Shown here piece by piece: positions 57,621-64,000 of a stretch of DNA of 64,000 bases (within the stretch, counting starts at the first letter, position 1; each line of letters starts with the position of its first letter). The notes below the pieces were generated by a model. That model searched no databases, had not been told where the DNA came from, and saw nothing but the letters and a program-made list of their open reading frames with translations. This DNA is from Amblyornis subalaris. Taxonomy: Eukaryota; Chordata; Aves; Passeriformes; Ptilonorhynchidae. A program made the position numbers and the translations under genes. The DNA lies in assembly GCA_018881555.1 (NCBI GenBank), contig JACAXG010000167.1, forward strand, positions 1,457,920-1,521,919, read 5' to 3'.

Positions 57621-60600
57621 TGAAGGGCATTTGTGTGGACATTTCCTGGACCTCAGCCGACCTGTGGTAACTGGTACTCATTAGAGAGCAGCAACATCCT
57701 GGCATGTCCCGACCTACAGTGCAGCCAGGAGTGAATCTATTATTATGGAGTGACCCCCCTGGTTTAGCTGATCCAAGAGGTTAGGAAATGACTTGATTGT
57801 GGTCCTGGAGTACCTGTGTATGGAAGAAATTTCTAATGGGAGGTGATGCTTCATGCTAGCAGAAAAGGTTACAGTGGAAATGAGAGTCAGCTCAATTAGA
57901 GCTGGAGGACTTGGAGCAAGGAAGGCAGCTAACCTTGGAACAGCAATTCAAGGACAAGCTGGCTTTTCCATCTTCTAAGTCCTTCCGTTGAGTCTGCGTG
58001 TTTCCCTGGGGATGGGTCATAGCTCAGTCAGGAGTTACGGACTTGAGGCAGGAACTGTGATACATCCTGTGCAGGAGGTTGTTAAGATCTCCCTGGACCC
58101 TTGAAGTCTATGGATTCCAGTGAGAATTATTGCAGGTTCACCCCAGCTGGGCTTGAACTTGGTGCAAACATTAACTGCCAAATACTGCATGTCTAAAATA
58201 TCTTATAAATGAACAAGTCCATAGTAGAGTTGCCCTACTGCTCATGTATAACATGACATATGATTCTGAAGTCTTATTCTTTAGTCTGTACCAGGTTATA
58301 GCTTGGCTTTGGGGTTGAACTGTGGTGGGACTCACAAGATCCTGGTTCTGTCACAGGGTTTCCATTTGATCTGGGCTAAGCTTTTCACCTTGGCTTCACC
58401 TGGGTGATATTTTCCTGGTATCCAACATAAAGCACTCATCCCTCTTCCAACAGACAAACAACTGCATTTAGACCACAGAATCCAGTAATTTCCAACTTTT
58501 ACATCTCCAGAGCTTCTGCAAGGCGGTAGATGTTCCCAAAAATGTATTTTCAGTCCTTCTGATTTTGAGCAGCACAGAAGCTGGGCACTTTTTCACTGAA
58601 TCTGGCTTTAATTTGCATAATCCCTATAGTACAATTCAGTGATATTTCAGACCCTAAAAGTGATATGAATGGCACACGAAATGTGCCTATATTTTTAAAG
58701 TGCCACTTAAAAATAACTTGTCATTAGGACTGTGTCCAAAAAACACAGGATTTAAAAATAACTCTCAGTTAATGAGAGCAGATTGGCAGCAGCAGCATTA
58801 TAGGTTAGATTTATGTGTGTGTGCCTCTGCGTGTGCCCTCCACGATAACCAGCCTTGGCTTTCTGTGACAACAGCAGGGACACGGTGCCCTCAGTCCCGT
58901 GGTGCTTTTCTCTCTGTCTTGGAAACCTAAAGGTCTCCAGAGACACCTTTGAAATTTGCCTCAGTAACAGCCTTGAAAACCTGCACCCCAGCAAAATCCT
59001 CCAAGCAGGGGCTCTGCTGTACCCAACATGTTGCATCCACGGAGAAGGCTCCTCTCTCACTGAATGGGTCCTGCTGTGCATGGAAATATGAAAGATGCCC
59101 TCAAAAATCAACCTTTCAGGTCACAGTACAGATGGAGCGAGGATGAAAATGAATTTCAGCTTTCAAGTGACTTTATTCACTCTCCTTGATTGACTTGCCG
59201 GTTTTAATACTGTAAATGGGGAGATTGCGTGTAATGCATTCATGCCATCCTTGTCTGGAATGAAGCAGGAACATAATTTATGGGGATATTCTCATCTCAG
59301 CCTTTGAGGAATTAGCTTCAATTAACTCTGTTGGGAATTGCATGTGTCGAGTGTCAGAAAGCCATCAAGTTTTCTTTAGAAATGCCGGCTGCTGTACGCG
59401 CCTCATTCTTCCGCTGTCGGAGCGGCTTTAGCAATGGATAAGGATTCAAAGCTTGGGAAAGGCAGACCTGGGTGACCAAGTTTCAGAGGGTTAATGCCAC
59501 GCACAGATGATGGACAGGACCGTGGCCAAATGCATTGCAGGCTGTTATAATTTATAGCCCTCCAGCACAGGTGAGAGAGGGTTTGAGATGCAGCAGCTTC
59601 TGAAACCAGAGTGCTGAAAGAGCAAACACAGCAGAAGACACAGGCTGTAAAATAAGATCTCTCTGTATAAATCTTTCTGACATCCATGAGAACTAGAAAG
59701 GACGTTGATTTCAGGCCATGTGGCCAGTGCTTCTGGTCTGAGATCTTTAGGCTGTGGTCTGTGTGTCTGTGTCTATACTGCTGCCAAATTTGAGGCAAGC
59801 CCTGGAGAAAGTGGGGTGATAAGTACGTGGGTGAGGGGTCCCAGCAGTTCGTGGTGCTTGGGTGCTGTGGCAGAGCCCATCGTGGTGTTGTGTCACTCCT
59901 GAGTCCTGCTCAGCATCGAGGGGCTTTGCCATGGTGCAATGGACAACTGCAAGAAGGTGACTTAAGTCAGGCTTTTTTAGGACAGAGGAAAAATAATGGC
60001 TTTGGAGAAAGACGCCTCCTGGAAGAAGCAAACCCACCTTCTTGCTGTTTACAAGCAGAGAGTGTGACGGGGAGCAGTGCTCCCTGTCAGACACTGGAGA
60101 TTCAGAGAGGAGAAGCTCACCAATTAAACCTGACCCCGGTGTTTCTCACACGCATGGTGCTGCTTGTCAGCCTCTCCCACACAGAGAGGACACACATCCC
60201 GCCAGACTTCACTGGGCAGCTGTATCAAAACACAGCACCAGAGAGCCATGAGGCTCGAACAGCCCAAGCAATGCTCCCTGTGCCTCCCTTGTCAGTGATG
60301 ACTCTGTAATTCCCCTGTCAGGCGTCATTTCAAATCTGAGATGAGTGGCGGGTGCTTATTTTAACTCTTAGCACACATTCCTCAGCACGCTCCTAATTTC
60401 TGTGCTAGTGGAAACAGAATGAGGCAAAGATGTCTGGTGCTTCTTGAAAGCCAAAAATGCCCCTGTGCCCCCACACCCCTGGTTATCACTTCATTATCTA
60501 TCAGCACTTGCCAGATCAGACTCTGAAGTCATTTTGCAATGGGTGCAGAAATGCATTTATATCTAAATGGCTAATTCTCTATCCACAGCTTATCCCAAAG

Positions 60601-62804
60601 ATTAAAAACCCAACCAGGCTAGATCTGAGCAAATCCAAAGCAGGAATCCTAATCAGTTCTGTCACTAGAAGTGCATTAGTGCAGCACAAGAGAGAGCGAG
60701 GCTTTCTTCCAGAAGATACAACAATCACGGCTCATTTGGGCGGGGAATTTTTCTACCGCTGTGTATTGACACAAAGGAGCACTTAGCTTGATAATGCCTC
60801 CTGGCTGCTGCCACGATCTGAATATTAAGAACAAATTAAGGTGTAAGATTAAACTCTGGAAGTTGCTACCTGCGCACAGCGAGGCAGCAGCTGCATCTTT
60901 AGCTTTTTCACACCAAAACATTGGCTGTCAGCTCTTGAGAGTTCAAAAATAAAAATTAAGTTCCTACCTTACCCAGGAAACAATTAGGATTGCGAGTCTC
61001 CTGTAATATTTCTAGTACGGAATTTTTAATCTGCAATTAAATCTGTCTCAGGCTGTAACATGACTGACTGCAGTCCCTGTGAACTCTGGCTTGTCAGAGT
61101 GTTTTACTCATGAAGGCGTTTCAAAGTGGCACAAATGCAGCAGCTCACATAAATTGAAAGCCAGCTCAGAGTTTGTCACAGTCAAAAAATCCCTGAAGGG
61201 TGAGATGTAGGACACCCAAAGGTCTCCACACTGCATGGAGACCGAGTTAGCTGAGAGTAAACTCTGCCTACTTGTACAGTTAACATCAGTAGTGACAGCC
61301 ATAACTGCAGGGGGACGTGTGGCTGGGATGCAGGAGGTGTCTCCTGGGTTACAGATGGTGCTGGTGGTAAATCTGGCCAAACGTGGTATCTTCATAAATG
61401 ATCTCAGTGCAGTCAGACCTGCAGTCCCTGTCGAACTGGGAGCGACCAGGAGAAATGAGCAGCAGAGGACACCAAGGCTTGTTTTGGAAATACATAAGCT
61501 GAACAACATGGCTACAAATAACCTTTTTATTGATGAGATGGGGAAGTTGGAAAAAACACAGAGGAATTTGGGTGGAAGATCATATAAAGGATGAGCAGGA
61601 ACAACAGAGCAGCAAAACTGCTGGGTGATGGGCTGGGTTGTACGAGCCCAGCTGCAAGTCCCTCTCTGCTGAGCCCGTCTGATCCCACCCAGCAGGTCCA
61701 CGTCCCCTTCTTGGCATTGAGACAGGGTGACGAGTGTCAGGAATTCGGAACTGCGGGAGCTGGGGAGGCTGATTGACGTGGCGATGCTGACAGGGAGCTA
61801 TGTGCATAGCTTAGCTAAGCACCCGTCTCGACACCGGGTGAGGAATAGGAGAAAGATTAGGCAAGAGCCGGCAGTCATTTAAAGCCTGAAGTGCTGGTGA
61901 GGAGGAGGGGATATTTTAAGTGGTGAGAGACATAAGGAATAAAACAATGGTGTGGTAAAAAAAAAGTGTGATGAGGACAGCTATTAGAGCATGAAATAGC
62001 TTTCTAAGGGGAAGGAGTGGTGTCCCATAGTGTGAAATTGGGATACCACAGTACAACTGTACTGTCAGAATTGTCCCTCCATGAGAGGGGAAAGAAATGT
62101 AGACATTTCTTCCCCCTGCTTTGAAGGAGTGCCTTGCACCACCCTGTCCTACCCAGCAGTACCAGAGGATTGCTTGTTCTTAGCAGCTTTCTGATAATGA
62201 TAAGTGAAAAATTTTTCTTCCAAAAATACTGAGGTGACTTGGAAAGAGCTCTCCTCTTGGTGAGCAACACATGGATAATACTTCAGTTATGTGTTTCCAG
62301 CCTGAGCTGGAGCACTTGTGAATGTACCCTCCTCAGAGACAGTGTATTTAGATGAAATGAACTTTCTTCCCAAATTCCTCTTGGGAACTTGAACATTTCG
62401 CTCAATAATGGACATGAATCGCTACAAATGTGACCAGCTACAGTTAGCTCAGCGTTTCTCCCAGCGATACAGACTTGCTGAGGCTACTGGAAATGTGCAG
62501 CTGGATTGGGAAATGCAGGAAGTAGCGTGTGGCTAGGCAGCAGCTCAGCAAATCTTGCCAAAATCTCCCTGGCTGCCTGGGCTTTTCCTCTGTACTTTCT
62601 TTCATCTTCATTAACCTTTTATAACTCTGTCTGATTACTGCAGCATTCCCACCATTTCCTACCGAAATGCCACTCTAACAGCTTTGTTATGGGCAGCCAA
62701 TATCGACGCTGGCCATCGCAGGGTTGTTAACTTCTAAGAGAGTGATTGAGACGGGACGGANCTGTCTGGAGCGATGCTGACTGTCAAACCACCACCGGGA
62801 CTGC

Positions 62805-62891
62805 GAGGAATGCATGTTAGAGGGGAATGGGAGGAGGAATGCATGTTGGAGGGGAGTGGGAGGAGGAATGCATGTCAGAGGGGAGCGGAGC
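62805..62891 (+). repeat. 29-bp tandem repeat, three copies
   Basis: Three units start at 62805, 62834 and 62863. Each begins GAGGAATGCATGT and continues with an AGAGGGGA- or GGAGGGGA-type stretch, differing at a few positions. It is a minisatellite seed and may vary in copy number between individuals. Confidence 0.9.
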
Positions 62892-64000
62892 ACGTTAACA
62901 GCAATCCCTGTAAGAAATTCACCTCCGTGGGTCTCCCAAGATTGCTGATAACGCCGTGAGAAGTTCAACAGCTTCTGGAACTCATCGAACCACTGCACAA
63001 GTCTGAGGCTTTGTTCTTTTGCAGCTGATATTTGGGGCCAAGTTTAAAACAACAACAAAACCGAAAGAGCTCTCAAAAAAATGTTCCCATTGAAGAGTTT
63101 GGAGAAGATGCTTGTCAGCTGCTGGAGTCTCTGTGAGCCTGGGTGTGGCTTTTTTTGAGTATAACTCAGAAATTTCCATTGTCTAACAGCAGCTAGCTGG
63201 GGCATTAAATTGTCATGGATCACATCTTTTTCATCACACATGCACAAACCTGGAAGATTAATTATGCTCCCCTTTGTAAAACTCAGTATCCCAAGTGATT
63301 AGGGAAGAAATGAATCAAGAATATGAATTTAAGTACCTAAAAGCAACACAGCCATAGCTTGACTCGAAAGAAAACAGCTGCCAAGGAAAACAGTAAAGCA
63401 AAAATGCGGAGCAGCGTCTCCAAGGCTGGGGGAGGGAAGAGGATTCAGGATGCTCCCAGAGGAGTGTTTAGACTGACCTGAGGCCCTGACACTTTCAGAT
63501 GGGATTTCATCAGCTGTCTTCTACTGAGCAGGACGAAACTCATGGTGAATTTCTGTAAGGCTGGTTAACCTGTGTAGGTGGTGGTATTTTCCCTCTCAGC
63601 TAGGACTCAAAAAATTCTTGCCTGCAGGTGACTGCAGCTTTACAGCTAAGGCTCAATGGGTCTTTGGTGGTATTAAAGAGAAAAGAGAGCATCAGTGTCC
63701 AGGAATTTATGCAGCATATTTTGTCTTCTGTTATCCCTGCTACACAACTTCTGGCAAGGTTTTGTTCTGCTGCTCCTGTTAAGGGCTCTGTGAGAGGGGA
63801 TGCAATGAGGAGATGTGAGACGAGCAGGAACTCTCCCGTCGAGGGCTCCCAAGGAAGGTGCTGGTGCAACTTGCTGGCAGAGCACATGTGCTCAGTGGGT
63901 GCAGCAGCAGAGGGGTGGACGTGTGTCCTGTCCCCAGCCACGGCAGGGAGCTTCAGAGGAAGAGCTGCAGCTGTGTGGGTGGAAAATGTGCTTTCCTGGG

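Larger units (their letters stand above)
55456..64000. other. Intergenic sequence, no gene recognised
   Basis: This is mostly unique, AT-rich sequence. It contains the CpG-retaining block at 57470-57620 and the 29-bp tandem repeat at 62805-62891. The longest frame (minus strand, 61108-61701, 197 codons) has no known motif, and I do not call it a gene. Confidence 0.6.

Noticed and set aside
61108..61701. 197-codon minus-strand frame
   Set aside because: It has no known motif, no matching splice or start context, and a plus-strand frame of 119 codons overlaps it. One open frame of this size is expected by chance in 64 kb.
1..64000. CRISPR arrays, operons, phage or plasmid functions
   Set aside because: There are no direct-repeat/spacer arrays or tightly packed genes. 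The window is vertebrate nuclear DNA.
1..64000. Endogenous retrovirus or LTR pairs
   Set aside because: I saw no paired long terminal repeats, primer-binding site or gag/pol-like frame. The reverse-transcriptase-related frames are all CR1.
1..64000. tRNA or other canonical small RNA genes
   Set aside because: I found no cloverleaf with A/B box spacing by eye. The intron 1 hairpin is reported only as an inverted repeat.

Overview
This window looks like bird nuclear DNA. It carries more than ten copies of the CR1 LINE, several ending in the avian-style 3' tail built on ATTCTGTGATTCTATGA. Its one clear gene encodes a vertebrate developmental protein with compact introns and GC-rich third codon positions. 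I cannot name the species. The CR1 copies whose 3' part reads 'GGAGCAACCTGGTCTAGTGG' suggest a neoavian bird, possibly a passerine, but that is a weak inference. Isolated single N bases mark a draft or consensus assembly.

The only protein-coding gene I can support is DACT1 (Dapper/Frodo, a Dishevelled-binding regulator of Wnt and planar-polarity signalling). It lies on the plus strand with four coding exons at 28185-28541, 30763-30895, 32497-32652 and 34964-36822. Spliced, they give an 834-residue protein, against about 836 in human. All six exon-intron boundaries are GT-AG and keep frame. The protein keeps the N-terminal coiled coil, the serine-rich middle, two basic clusters and the C-terminal PDZ-binding tail MTTV. 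The promoter and exon 1 lie in a CpG-rich block (about 27780-28960). The 3' UTR ends after an AATAAA at 37685, with an earlier one at 36992.

The 27.5 kb upstream and 26 kb downstream hold no gene I recognise. They contain CR1 fragments, older amniote repeats (MIR-like, an L3-like CR1, a palindromic 'TTAAGTGCTT' family), short tandem repeats, and AT-rich blocks that could be conserved regulatory elements. This fits a developmental gene in a gene-poor neighbourhood. Nearly all other open frames are short, N-interrupted or antisense to GC-rich exons, and I do not call them genes.

The most useful observations are these. (1) An internal splice acceptor in exon 4 would give an in-frame isoform 38 residues shorter, matching a known human isoform. 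(2) Upstream ATGs occur in all three frames within a tandem repeat, and one uORF stops on the DACT1 start codon (ATGA). (3) A long, nearly perfect hairpin lies in intron 1. (4) A segment of about 115 bp outside the usual CR1 3' end is shared by two CR1 copies 3.1 kb apart, which may be a 3' transduction or an unrecognised CR1 subfamily tail. (5) A CR1 insertion abuts the DACT1 promoter. I found no cluster suggesting a new multi-gene system.
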